Part shown: piece by piece, positions 17,689-24,877 of the stretch
Position numbering within the stretch: position 1 is the stretch's first letter
Layout: each line of letters opens with the position of its first letter
Assembly: GCF_014192395.1 (NCBI RefSeq)
Contig: NZ_JACHXW010000017.1
Location: 43,331-107,330 of the forward strand
Length of the DNA: 64,000 nucleotides
Reading direction: 5' to 3'
Source: Paenibacillus endophyticus
GTDB lineage: Bacteria > Bacillota > Bacilli > Paenibacillales > Paenibacillaceae
Made by a program: the position numbers and the translations under genes
Notes under the pieces: generated by a model
Seen by the model: the letters and a program-made list of their open reading frames with translations, nothing else
Database searches by the model: none
What the model was told of the DNA's origin: nothing

Positions 17689-17753
17689 CGAATAATAAAC
17701 GTTAGCGGTTTCTGTGTCAAGGGAACCAAACGTACGTTTGTAATTATTATTCG
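17689..17753. repeat. Nested inverted repeats between spoIIID and mbl
   Basis: CGAATAATAA (17689-17698) is matched by TTATTATTCG (17744-17753). Inside lies a perfect 14-bp palindrome, CAAACGTACGTTTG (17727-17740). It occupies the mbl promoter/leader area and may be an operator; no protein can be named. Confidence 0.5.
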
Positions 17754-17771
17754 TTGGGGGACTTAAGCCTT

Positions 17772-18770
17772 ATGTTGAGCAAGGATATTGGGATTGATCT
17801 TGGAACGGCCAATGTGTCTATTCATGTGAAAGGTAGAGGCGTTGTGCTGGATGAACCTTCAGTTGTTGCGATTGAAAGCGATACGAAGCGCGTCCTTGCT
17901 GTAGGTGAAGAAGCGCATCGCATGGTGGGCCGCACGCCTGGCAATATCATAGCGATTCGACCGCTGCGTGATGGCGTTATTGCCGATTTTGAGATAACGG
18001 AAATTATGTTGAAGGCATTTATTGATCGTGTTGAGGGACGGAAGTGGTTTAGCCGTCCCCGTATTCTTATTTGCGCGCCAACCAACATTACGTCAGTTGA
18101 GCAAAAAGCGATTCGTGAAGCTGCAGAGCGCAGCGGCGCGAAGGAAGTGTTTCTTGAGGATGAGCCTAAAGCTGCCGCTATCGGAGCTGGCATGGATATT
18201 TTCCAGCCTAGCGGCAATATGGTTGTTGACATTGGCGGGGGAACAACGGACGTTGCCGTGTTGTCGATGGGCGATGTTGTTACTTCCTCCTCCATTAAAG
18301 TCGCAGGGGACAAGTTCGACGATGCGATCATGAAGTTTATCAAAAATAAGTACAAGCTGCTTATTGGCGAGAGAACAAGCGAGGATATTAAAATCAAGAT
18401 CGGCACAGTCCTTGAGGGCGGTCGTCAGGAAGAGATTGATATTCGCGGCCGTGACATGGTGTCGGGTCTTCCTCTTACGCTTACAATCCGCTCGGGAGAA
18501 GTGCGTGAAGCACTATGGGACTCCGTTATGACGATCGTATCCGCAGCCAAAGCCGTGCTTGAACGCACGCCGCCGGAGCTGTCGGCTGATATTATTGACC
18601 GCGGGGTTATTCTGACCGGCGGCGGGGCTTTGCTAGGCGGCCTCGATGCGCTTCTTGCAGAGGAGTTAAAGGTGCCGGTGCTTATTGCCGAGGATCCTAT
18701 GCACTGTGTGGTAAAAGGTACAGGCATTTTACTCGATAACTTGGACAAGCTCGGGAAGAAGCAAAGGTAG
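17772..18770 (+). CDS. mbl: Actin-like cell-shape protein Mbl (MreB family)
   Basis: A 332-residue actin-fold ATPase that guides sidewall peptidoglycan synthesis at the membrane. Motifs: phosphate-1 loop GIDLGTANVSIHVKGRGVV, phosphate-2 DIGGGTTDVAVLS, and adenosine motif GVILTGGGALLGGLD. The order spoIIID-mbl-flhO-flhP is the B. subtilis one, which separates it from mreB and mreBH. ATG 17772 gives the family N-terminus MLSKDIGIDLGTAN; the in-frame TTG at 17754 sits in the Shine-Dalgarno region (TTGGGGGA). Confidence 0.94.
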   Translation: MLSKDIGIDLGTANVSIHVKGRGVVLDEPSVVAIESDTKRVLAVGEEAHRMVGRTPGNIIAIRPLRDGVIADFEITEIMLKAFIDRVEGRKWFSRPRILICAPTNITSVEQKAIREAAERSGAKEVFLEDEPKAAAIGAGMDIFQPSGNMVVDIGGGTTDVAVLSMGDVVTSSSIKVAGDKFDDAIMKFIKNKYKLLIGERTSEDIKIKIGTVLEGGRQEEIDIRGRDMVSGLPLTLTIRSGEVREALWDSVMTIVSAAKAVLERTPPELSADIIDRGVILTGGGALLGGLDALLAEELKVPVLIAEDPMHCVVKGTGILLDNLDKLGKKQR

Positions 18771-18772
18771 AA

Positions 18773-18851
18773 GCGACCGAAAACAATAGCATTTGCGCGG
18801 GTAGGGAGCCTTAGGGGGGCGCAGCCGAGGCGTAAATGAGTCATAGGTCGC
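18773..18851 (+). other. Structured, G-rich element between mbl and flhO
   Basis: Two nested stems can form: GCGACC (18773-18778) with GGTCGC (18846-18851), and CATTTGCGC (18790-18798) with GCGTAAATG (18830-18838), which is 9 bp with one G-U. The interior 18799-18829 holds GGG, GGG and GGGGGG runs and a GGC/GCC mini-hairpin. There is no T-tract, so it is not a standard terminator. I could not match it to a known riboswitch class. Confidence 0.45.
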
Positions 18852-18893
18852 ATGGACAAGCTATTCAGGCAGCCTTGCTTCCAGCCGATAACA

Positions 18894-18901
18894 TATATAG
18901 T
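18894..18901 (+). promoter_or_regulatory. Sigma-D-like -10 element before flhO
   Basis: GCCGATAA is a full match to the sigma-D -10 sequence, 36 bases before the flhO start, but no TAAA is found 14-16 bases upstream. Its promoter role is only suggested. Confidence 0.35.
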
Positions 18902-18936
18902 AAGTTCGTTTGGAAGCATTTGGGGAGGTAACAGCG

Positions 18937-19800
18937 ATGTTAAGAGGCTTGTATACAGCTGCATCGGGTATGATTTCACAGCAGCGCAGACATGATACGG
19001 TAACGAATAATATTTCTAATATAAACACGCCCGGTTATAAACAGACGAATGCGGTGACTCGTTCGTTTCCGGAAATGATGCTGTCATTAACGGGAGCGGG
19101 ACAAGAGAATTACAAGCAAATCGGAAAATTGACAAACGGCGTTTTTGCTGAGGAAAGCTTGTCCATCCATTTGCAAGGCGATCTGACGCAGACGAATAAC
19201 TCGTCCGACTTTGCGCTTCTCTCCAACATTGAGCTGAATGGTCTGTCATTCGACGCCTCCGGCAAATATGTGGATGCGAATGGCGAGGTCACGTATCAGC
19301 CGCAAGCCTTCTTTACTTTGCAGGATCAAAACGGCGAAGTGCGTTACACGCGCGGCGGTAAATTTACGCTCACAGAAGAAGGCTTTCTCATGGGCAGCGA
19401 CGGCTCCAGCGTGCTCGGTACGGATGGACAGCCCATCCAGATGCCTGCGGGCGTAGGGCTGGATCGGTTGATGCTGACGAGCGATCAGCGCTTCGTGGAT
19501 GCAGACGGGCAGGACATCGGCGTGCAGCTGCTGATTAGCCGCGTGGACAATCCGAATCAGCTGATCCGCGAAGGGAACGGCAGCTTCCGCTTCGGGGATG
19601 AGGAAGGCGAAGCGGTCGCAATCGTTCCTGGGGAGCGTATCGAAGTAAGGCAGGGCTACATCGAGCGCTCGAACGTAGATGCTGCTCAAGCGGCGGTTGA
19701 CTTAATGTCTGCGCTTCGCGCGTATGAAGCGAATCAGAAGGTCATACAATTCTATGATCAAAGCTTAAGCAAGGCTGTAAACGATGTAGGTCGCGTATAA
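18937..19800 (+). CDS. flhO: Flagellar hook-basal body protein FlhO (FlgF/FlgG family)
   Basis: A 287-residue rod/hook-family protein. The N-terminal rod signature is MLRGLYTAASGMISQQRRHD then TVTNNISNINTPGYK; the C-terminal signature is RQGYIERSNVDAAQAAVDLM. In B. subtilis FlhO and FlhP form the distal part of the rod next to the hook. ATG 18937 has GGGGAGG nine bases upstream; the frame also opens at TTG 18910 but gives no family residues. It is followed by flhP after 29 bases. Confidence 0.92.
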   Translation: MLRGLYTAASGMISQQRRHDTVTNNISNINTPGYKQTNAVTRSFPEMMLSLTGAGQENYKQIGKLTNGVFAEESLSIHLQGDLTQTNNSSDFALLSNIELNGLSFDASGKYVDANGEVTYQPQAFFTLQDQNGEVRYTRGGKFTLTEEGFLMGSDGSSVLGTDGQPIQMPAGVGLDRLMLTSDQRFVDADGQDIGVQLLISRVDNPNQLIREGNGSFRFGDEEGEAVAIVPGERIEVRQGYIERSNVDAAQAAVDLMSALRAYEANQKVIQFYDQSLSKAVNDVGRV

Positions 19801-19829
19801 CAACAGGTTAAGCAGCGGAGGTGTAATAC

Positions 19830-20672
19830 ATGAACAGTTCAATGATTAACGCGATGGTGTCGATGAACGGACTCCAGCAAAAGCTTGATCTTCTAGCCGA
19901 CAATTTAGCAAACGTGTATACGGTGGGGTACAAACGCAAGGAAGCTACTTTTGAGGACTTGCTGACAAACCTTAGGAACCAGCCGGATGCTTTCAGTCAG
20001 CCAGGGCGGAAAACGCCGATGGATTTCACGCAAGGCTGGGGCTCTCGCATGACGATGGTGCAGCCCAATTTATCGCAAGGTCCCATGCAATTAACGGACA
20101 AAGAAGCAGACATGGCCATCGAAGGCAACGCCTTGTTTGAGGTGGAAGTGGACGATGCGGGCAACCGCGCCTATACGCGCAATGGGGCGTTTCAGTTGAC
20201 GATAGGGGCAAACGATGATACGATTTTGGCAACGGAAGACGGGTATCCGGTTGTGGCTAACGTACGTGATCCTCTAACGGGCAACGTAGTAGAAGGCAAC
20301 ATTGCAGTGCCGCAGGGCTACAAGCTTCTTGTTAACCCGGACGGAACCGTACTTGGCGTGTCTTCACATCGAACGATTGAACTCGGCAGCATCAAGCTGC
20401 TTCAAGCATCCCGTCCTGCGGCATTGACTGCAGTCTCCGATAACTTGTTTGTTGTCGCCGGCGGCATCGACGCTGGAGATGTTGTTCAGCAGATTGTGCC
20501 GGATTCGGAGAATAACATCGTATTGCGCCAAGGCTATCTGGAACAATCGAATGTTCAGCTGACGGATGAGATGACCGAGCTTATTAATGTGCAGCGCGCT
20601 TATCAATTGGCAGCCAGAGCGTTATCGTCAAGCGATACGATGATGAGCCTTACGAACGGGCTTCGCGCATAA
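19830..20672 (+). CDS. flhP: Flagellar hook-basal body protein FlhP (FlgG family)
   Basis: A 280-residue FlgG-like protein paired with FlhO. The N-terminus has KLDLLADNLANVYTVGYKRK and the C-terminus GYLEQSNVQLTDEMTELINV plus QRAYQLAARALSSSDTM, the two ends that form the coiled-coil D0 domain. GCGGAGGTG precedes the ATG. It lies in the mbl-flhO-flhP order of B. subtilis, and the next small gene begins 16 bases after its stop. Confidence 0.93.
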   Translation: MNSSMINAMVSMNGLQQKLDLLADNLANVYTVGYKRKEATFEDLLTNLRNQPDAFSQPGRKTPMDFTQGWGSRMTMVQPNLSQGPMQLTDKEADMAIEGNALFEVEVDDAGNRAYTRNGAFQLTIGANDDTILATEDGYPVVANVRDPLTGNVVEGNIAVPQGYKLLVNPDGTVLGVSSHRTIELGSIKLLQASRPAALTAVSDNLFVVAGGIDAGDVVQQIVPDSENNIVLRQGYLEQSNVQLTDEMTELINVQRAYQLAARALSSSDTMMSLTNGLRA

Positions 20673-20688
20673 AGATAGGATGATGGTG

Positions 20689-21012
20689 ATGAGTATGGCC
20701 GATGAACGAATGGACCGCGAGGAAAGCGGGTTCAATAGTACAGCGGAAGAGGGCAGGTCCGGCAGGAAGAAGCGTGAAACTCGCGTGAAGGCGGACAAAA
20801 GCTCTGATAAGAATGATAAGAAGCAACGCTCCAAAGGCTTGAGTATACTGCTGTGGATTTTGCGTAAAAGCATCGTCCCAGTCATTATGATTATTATGCT
20901 GGTGGCAGGTCTCTATATTGGTTATGTCGTGGTCGGCAAACAAGCGGAGGCAGATGTATTCAGCTGGGCAACGTGGCAGCATCTCTATGATCTAATATTT
21001 GCGGAATCTTAA
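20689..21012 (+). CDS. EpuA-like small membrane protein (annotated in relatives as RNA polymerase subunit beta)
   Basis: A protein of about 107 residues: a charged, Lys/Arg-rich cytoplasmic half (1-60), one membrane helix (IVPVIMIIMLVAGLYIGYVVV) and a short tail with DVFSWATWQHLYDLIF. That tail and the helix fit the EpuA family. The family name 'DNA-directed RNA polymerase subunit beta' is an annotation relic; there is no polymerase domain. ATG 20689 sits 8 bases after AGGA; ATGs at 20680, 20683 and 20695 are alternatives. A strong terminator follows. Confidence 0.75.
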   Translation: MSMADERMDREESGFNSTAEEGRSGRKKRETRVKADKSSDKNDKKQRSKGLSILLWILRKSIVPVIMIIMLVAGLYIGYVVVGKQAEADVFSWATWQHLYDLIFAES

Positions 21013-21022
21013 TCCAATTGAA

Positions 21023-21068
21023 AAGGGTCATCCCTGAAGCGGCAAAGTCCGCCTCAAGGATGACCCTT
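21023..21068 (+). terminator. Bidirectional terminator after the EpuA-like gene
   Basis: A 20-bp stem (21023-21042 with 21049-21068, two G-U pairs) flanked by AA and TTATTT. It serves the plus-strand operon and backs up the minus-strand terminator at 21080-21131. Confidence 0.85.
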
Positions 21069-21079
21069 ATTTCATAGGA

Positions 21080-21131
21080 AAGGGCTGTCCCATAGGCGCG
21101 AGGCTGCATTCAGCGCCCAGGGACAGCCCTT
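21080..21131 (-). terminator. Terminator of the minus-strand Big2 gene
   Basis: AAGGGCTGTCCC (21080-21091) pairs with GGGACAGCCCTT (21120-21131), and inner bases GGCGC/GCGCC extend it. It begins 6 bases after the minus-strand stop codon. Confidence 0.75.
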
Positions 21132-21136
21132 GTTCA

Positions 21137-23347
21137 TTATTTAACGGTTACTCGTATCGTTACGCTCTTGCCTGCGTAAGTGGCTTTAATCGAGGCTGAG
21201 CCTTTGCTGAGCGCTGTTATCTTCCCATCAATGACGGTAGCGACACTTGCCTTGGAGGAGGTCCAAACCGCGTTCTCCGTAACGTTGGCCGGACTTCCGG
21301 TCGTGAAGTTAGCCTGAAGCTTAGCGGAATAGGTTCCGCCTGCACTCAGCTGCACCGATTTGCTGGAAAGAAGCAGAGATTTGAGCTTCGGCACGACAAC
21401 GACGGGCACAGTAACCATTTTCCCTTGATAAGAGCCGGTAATTTTAGTTGTTCCGACTGCAACGCCTTTTACGGACGTGGTGCTGACGGTTGCTACGCCC
21501 GAATTGCCGACTTCCCAATTCATTTTGGAGCCGAGTGAAATCTGCTTGCCGCTTTTATAGTAGCCTGTGACCTTCACCGATTTGGTTTTTCCTGGATATA
21601 GTTCGATGGAGATGGGATCAACAACAAGCTTAATGATTTCTTCTTCGACTTTAATCTTGACGGATACACTTTTGGTTAGGTATGTGGCGGTTAACGTGAG
21701 GCTCGCTACATCCAATCCCTTCATCGTGGTTTCTTTAATGACAATATCCTCTGAAGTCGTTTTCCATTTGATTCTGCTGGAGACATCCTCTTCTTCTCCA
21801 TCTTCGTTGATCACTTTTACAGTGGGCAGCGGTGTATCTTTTCCTAAAATAATGCTTAGATCCTTCACGTCTGCGATCAGCTTGAGCGGCTTCACGTGAA
21901 CAGTAAGCTTCACTTCCGCTTTATAGCCTTGCAGTGAAGCTGTAAGAGTAGCCTCGCCTAGTGCTTTTGCTGTCCATTGACCGTCTTTAATCATTGCGAT
22001 ATTCTCGCTTGAGGATGACCAAACCACGATTTTTGAGACGTCTATTTTTGTCCCATCAAAGGTAGTTGCCATCACTTTGGGCAGATCGCCGCTGATGTCT
22101 TTATAGCCGTCAATGGTCTCGCTGTCTATGCTCAGCTCGGATATGCTGGGATAGACAGTAATTTCGATGCTGCGGCTAACGCCTTTATGGCTTGCGGTGA
22201 TTTTTGTCGTACCAACAGCTTTCGGATACACCAATCCTTTAGATACGGTAGCGACAACGACGTTCGAGGACGTCCATTCTGCCAGGTCAGTTACAGTTGT
22301 GATCGTACTGTTATTGTCTTGTACCTCTGCTTTGATTTGGAGAGGCGAATCCTGCAGCAGCATGTGATATTCCTTCTCAGGCGACAGCTTGATCGATTGA
22401 TAAGCTGCACGAACGACAACATCAATCGTTGCTGACACGCCTTTGTAGGAGACGGTGATCGTCGTTTTCCCGGCGCTGACCGGTGTTACAACCCCTTTTT
22501 TGACGGTTGTGATTTTTTCGTTGGCGCTTACCCATTTGGCTATGTCCGTAACCGGTTCTGTACCGCCAGTTTTTGGAGCGGCAGAGGCAGTTAACACAGT
22601 GTCGTCACTGCCAATTTCAAGCTGAACCAAATTGCCGGAAGCTCCGGAATCAATGGTTATGGATTTATAAGGCGAAGTAACATTAAGTGTAATCGAATCA
22701 GATTTGCCTTTTAGCTTGGCGGTAATCGTCGTTGTTCCCACACCTAACAAGGTAATAACGCCTTCATCTACATTCGCAACTGCGGAGTTTGAGGTTGACC
22801 ATACTGCATCGGTGGTAACCGTTTTGGTATTGGAGCCTTTGGTTCCGTTCAATGCAAAGGCAAGCGGCTGGCCGATCTCGATGTCCTTGGACACGGGAGC
22901 GGTAATTCCGTCGTTCTGCATAAGCGTAACGGAATCATACACATAATCAGATGCTGCTTTTATCGAAATGGTAAAGCCTTTATAAGTAGCGCTAATCGTC
23001 GCGGTTCCCTTGCCAACGCCGGTTAATACGCCTTTCTCTACTTTCACGAGCGCAGTGTTGGATGATTTCCAGGTTACGTCTGAAGTAACTTCCTTCTTGT
23101 TGGAATAGCCGGAAATGTTGGCAAATACGGTTAGATTAACTTTGTCATCCTCAACGAATGTTTTTAGTGACGATGTATTGTTGTCATAATCGTCGGAATC
23201 GTACGAGAATTCTATGCTAGTTACCGTATCTTCAGCTGCATACGCAACGCCCGCTGCCGAGGTCATGATCATGGCAAATGCAAGCGCGGCTGCCAGCCAC
23301 CTGCGAGTTTCTTTGAACGACATGTTAAAGCGTAAACTTAAATTCAC
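21137..23347 (-). CDS. Secreted protein of eight Ig-like Big2 repeats
   Basis: A 736-residue exported protein. A signal peptide (about 10-38, ending VAYAAE) is followed by about eight repeats of 80-90 residues. Each carries the Big2 pattern 'W.SSN..VA.V..G.V...G.G...I.A.Y.G', for example WKSSNTALVKVEKGVLTGVG and WTSSKASVATVIDGKITALS. There is no SLH, LPXTG or C-terminal helix, so it is either released or held by binding. The GTG start at 23347 is preferred because AAAGGACAGGG precedes it; an in-frame ATG lies 8 codons in. Such domains are common in adhesins and wall proteins; the ligand is unknown. Confidence 0.88.
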   Translation of the reverse strand: MNLSLRFNMSFKETRRWLAAALAFAMIMTSAAGVAYAAEDTVTSIEFSYDSDDYDNNTSSLKTFVEDDKVNLTVFANISGYSNKKEVTSDVTWKSSNTALVKVEKGVLTGVGKGTATISATYKGFTISIKAASDYVYDSVTLMQNDGITAPVSKDIEIGQPLAFALNGTKGSNTKTVTTDAVWSTSNSAVANVDEGVITLLGVGTTTITAKLKGKSDSITLNVTSPYKSITIDSGASGNLVQLEIGSDDTVLTASAAPKTGGTEPVTDIAKWVSANEKITTVKKGVVTPVSAGKTTITVSYKGVSATIDVVVRAAYQSIKLSPEKEYHMLLQDSPLQIKAEVQDNNSTITTVTDLAEWTSSNVVVATVSKGLVYPKAVGTTKITASHKGVSRSIEITVYPSISELSIDSETIDGYKDISGDLPKVMATTFDGTKIDVSKIVVWSSSSENIAMIKDGQWTAKALGEATLTASLQGYKAEVKLTVHVKPLKLIADVKDLSIILGKDTPLPTVKVINEDGEEEDVSSRIKWKTTSEDIVIKETTMKGLDVASLTLTATYLTKSVSVKIKVEEEIIKLVVDPISIELYPGKTKSVKVTGYYKSGKQISLGSKMNWEVGNSGVATVSTTSVKGVAVGTTKITGSYQGKMVTVPVVVVPKLKSLLLSSKSVQLSAGGTYSAKLQANFTTGSPANVTENAVWTSSKASVATVIDGKITALSKGSASIKATYAGKSVTIRVTVK

Positions 23348-23592
23348 TACATCCCTGTCCTTTCTGGTTTAAAGTAATTGTTATTCTATTAATAACGGAA
23401 ACCAGAGGGGGAAAGTGAATAACAAAGGGAAAAACTGTTATTTTAATTTTTGTAAACCTATAGGAAAGAAGTCCGTTTTAAAGGAAGCTTGGCATTTGCG
23501 GCGCAAGGATGGTTTTATTTTTACGGATGGTAGTTGTATAATAGTTGGGAACCATGGTGGACAGTTCGTTACAGGTAGAGGAGCGTGAAAGT

Positions 23593-24126
23593 TTGAATCT
23601 GCCGAATCTCTTAACATCATTGCGTTTTGTCTTGATCCCCGTCTATATAGCGGTGTTCATAAAAGGACATATGATTCCAGCATTTCTGATTATGGTTGCC
23701 GCGGGTGTTACTGATATTCTGGACGGTTACATCGCACGTAGAAGCGGCCAGGTCACAATGGTCGGAATTATGCTTGATCCGCTCGCTGACAAGCTGATGC
23801 TCATTACAGTTATCGTATCGTTGCTGATTTCCGGCCATATTTCATGGGCTGCCGCTGCAGCGATGTTTTTGCGCGACTTGGGCATGATAGCTGGGGGAAT
23901 GTTTTTTCATTTTCGCGGGAAAAAGACCGTGCCTGCCAACTGGATGGGCAAACTGACTACCGTGTTGTTTTACGCGGCGATCATGCTTATTTTCTTCGAG
24001 GCACCACATGCGCATTCGTATTTGTGGGCAGTAATTGCGTTCTCATTCGTGACTTCCATTGTCTATATCGCAATGTTTAAGTCATTGAATAAGCCGCTGG
24101 CAGAAACGCCTGCCGGACATTCGTAA
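23593..24126 (+). CDS. CDP-alcohol phosphatidyltransferase (PgsA-like)
   Basis: A 177-residue membrane enzyme of the CDP-alcohol phosphotransferase family. The full signature DG..AR........G...D...D is visible in DILDGYIARRSGQVTMVGIM followed by LDPLADK. The N-terminus NLPNLLTSLRFVLIPVYI fits CDP-diacylglycerol-glycerol-3-phosphate transferases, so phosphatidylglycerol-phosphate synthesis is likely but not certain. TTG 23593 is chosen: AGAGGAG lies 9 bases upstream and it gives the family N-terminus. ATG 23554 would add 13 atypical residues and lies only about 12 bases after a TATAAT box (23537-23542). Confidence 0.85.
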   Translation: MNLPNLLTSLRFVLIPVYIAVFIKGHMIPAFLIMVAAGVTDILDGYIARRSGQVTMVGIMLDPLADKLMLITVIVSLLISGHISWAAAAAMFLRDLGMIAGGMFFHFRGKKTVPANWMGKLTTVLFYAAIMLIFFEAPHAHSYLWAVIAFSFVTSIVYIAMFKSLNKPLAETPAGHS

Positions 24127-24250
24127 ACTTCTGAGGCATCTACATATCAAGCGTAAGCGGGTGTACTTACCTACGGCGGCGACAGCTCGTTTCGCGGACT
24201 TATATAAGTACATTTATAAGAATATCCGTATAAATGCTTATATACGAACA

Positions 24251-24297
24251 AAGAGGCTTGGCGGAGGACACTTCGGGTCCAAGCAGCCAAGCCTCTT
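24251..24297 (+). terminator. Hairpin terminator between the phosphatidyltransferase gene and fabZ
   Basis: A perfect 12-bp stem AAGAGGCTTGGC / GCCAAGCCTCTT with an inner GGAC/GTCC pair, followed by TATCTT. The T-tract is weak. Confidence 0.6.
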
Positions 24298-24400
24298 ATC
24301 TTAACCTTCATAAACTGCAGTTTTATGATGGATATGTATAGTGTCGTACATAATGGCACTTTTTATACTACTTTACTAATCGAAAGGGGCTTTTTTTGTT

Positions 24401-24832
24401 ATGCTGGACATTAATCAAATCCAAGAAATCATTCCGCACCGCCCTCCGTTTCTGTTGATCGATCGCATTCTAGAGGTGGAGCCGGGCGTAAGAGCTGTCG
24501 GTCTCAAAAACGTAACGATGAACGAACCTTATTTCGTAGGACATTTCCCCGGCTATCCTGTTATGCCAGGCGTGCTTATTGTTGAAGCACTGGCACAGGT
24601 AGGTACGGTAGCAATGCTTATGCTTGAAGCGAACAAAGGCAAGCTCGGCTTTTTTGCAGGCATTGACGGCTTCCGTTTTCGGGGACAAGTAAAGCCTGGC
24701 GATACATTGACGCTTGAGGTGCAAATCACGCGGCTTAAGGGCTCGATCGGAAAAGGGCAAGGGACAGCAAAAGTTGGCGATCAAATCGTTGCCGAAGGCG
24801 AGCTCATGTTTGCTTTATCTAATCCTTCATAA
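24401..24832 (+). CDS. fabZ: 3-hydroxyacyl-[acyl-carrier-protein] dehydratase FabZ
   Basis: A 143-residue hot-dog-fold enzyme that dehydrates 3-hydroxyacyl-ACP in type II fatty acid synthesis. It is the normal size. The catalytic histidine is His48 in GHFPGYPVMPGV and the catalytic glutamate is Glu62 in LIVEALAQVG. The start IPHRPPFLLIDRI is typical. GAAAGGGG lies upstream. B. subtilis fabZ (ywpB) also follows the flhP region, so order is kept with two genes inserted. I saw no FapR-type operator in the upstream 270 bases. Confidence 0.96.
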   Translation: MLDINQIQEIIPHRPPFLLIDRILEVEPGVRAVGLKNVTMNEPYFVGHFPGYPVMPGVLIVEALAQVGTVAMLMLEANKGKLGFFAGIDGFRFRGQVKPGDTLTLEVQITRLKGSIGKGQGTAKVGDQIVAEGELMFALSNPS

Positions 24833-24877
24833 ATTCCTTTCTACAATAAAACTCATGAATGAAAGAGGCTGATACAT

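Noticed and set aside
18773..18851. Cyclic-di-GMP or cyclic-di-AMP riboswitch
   Set aside because: The conserved core sequences of these classes are not present; only secondary structure and G-runs are seen.
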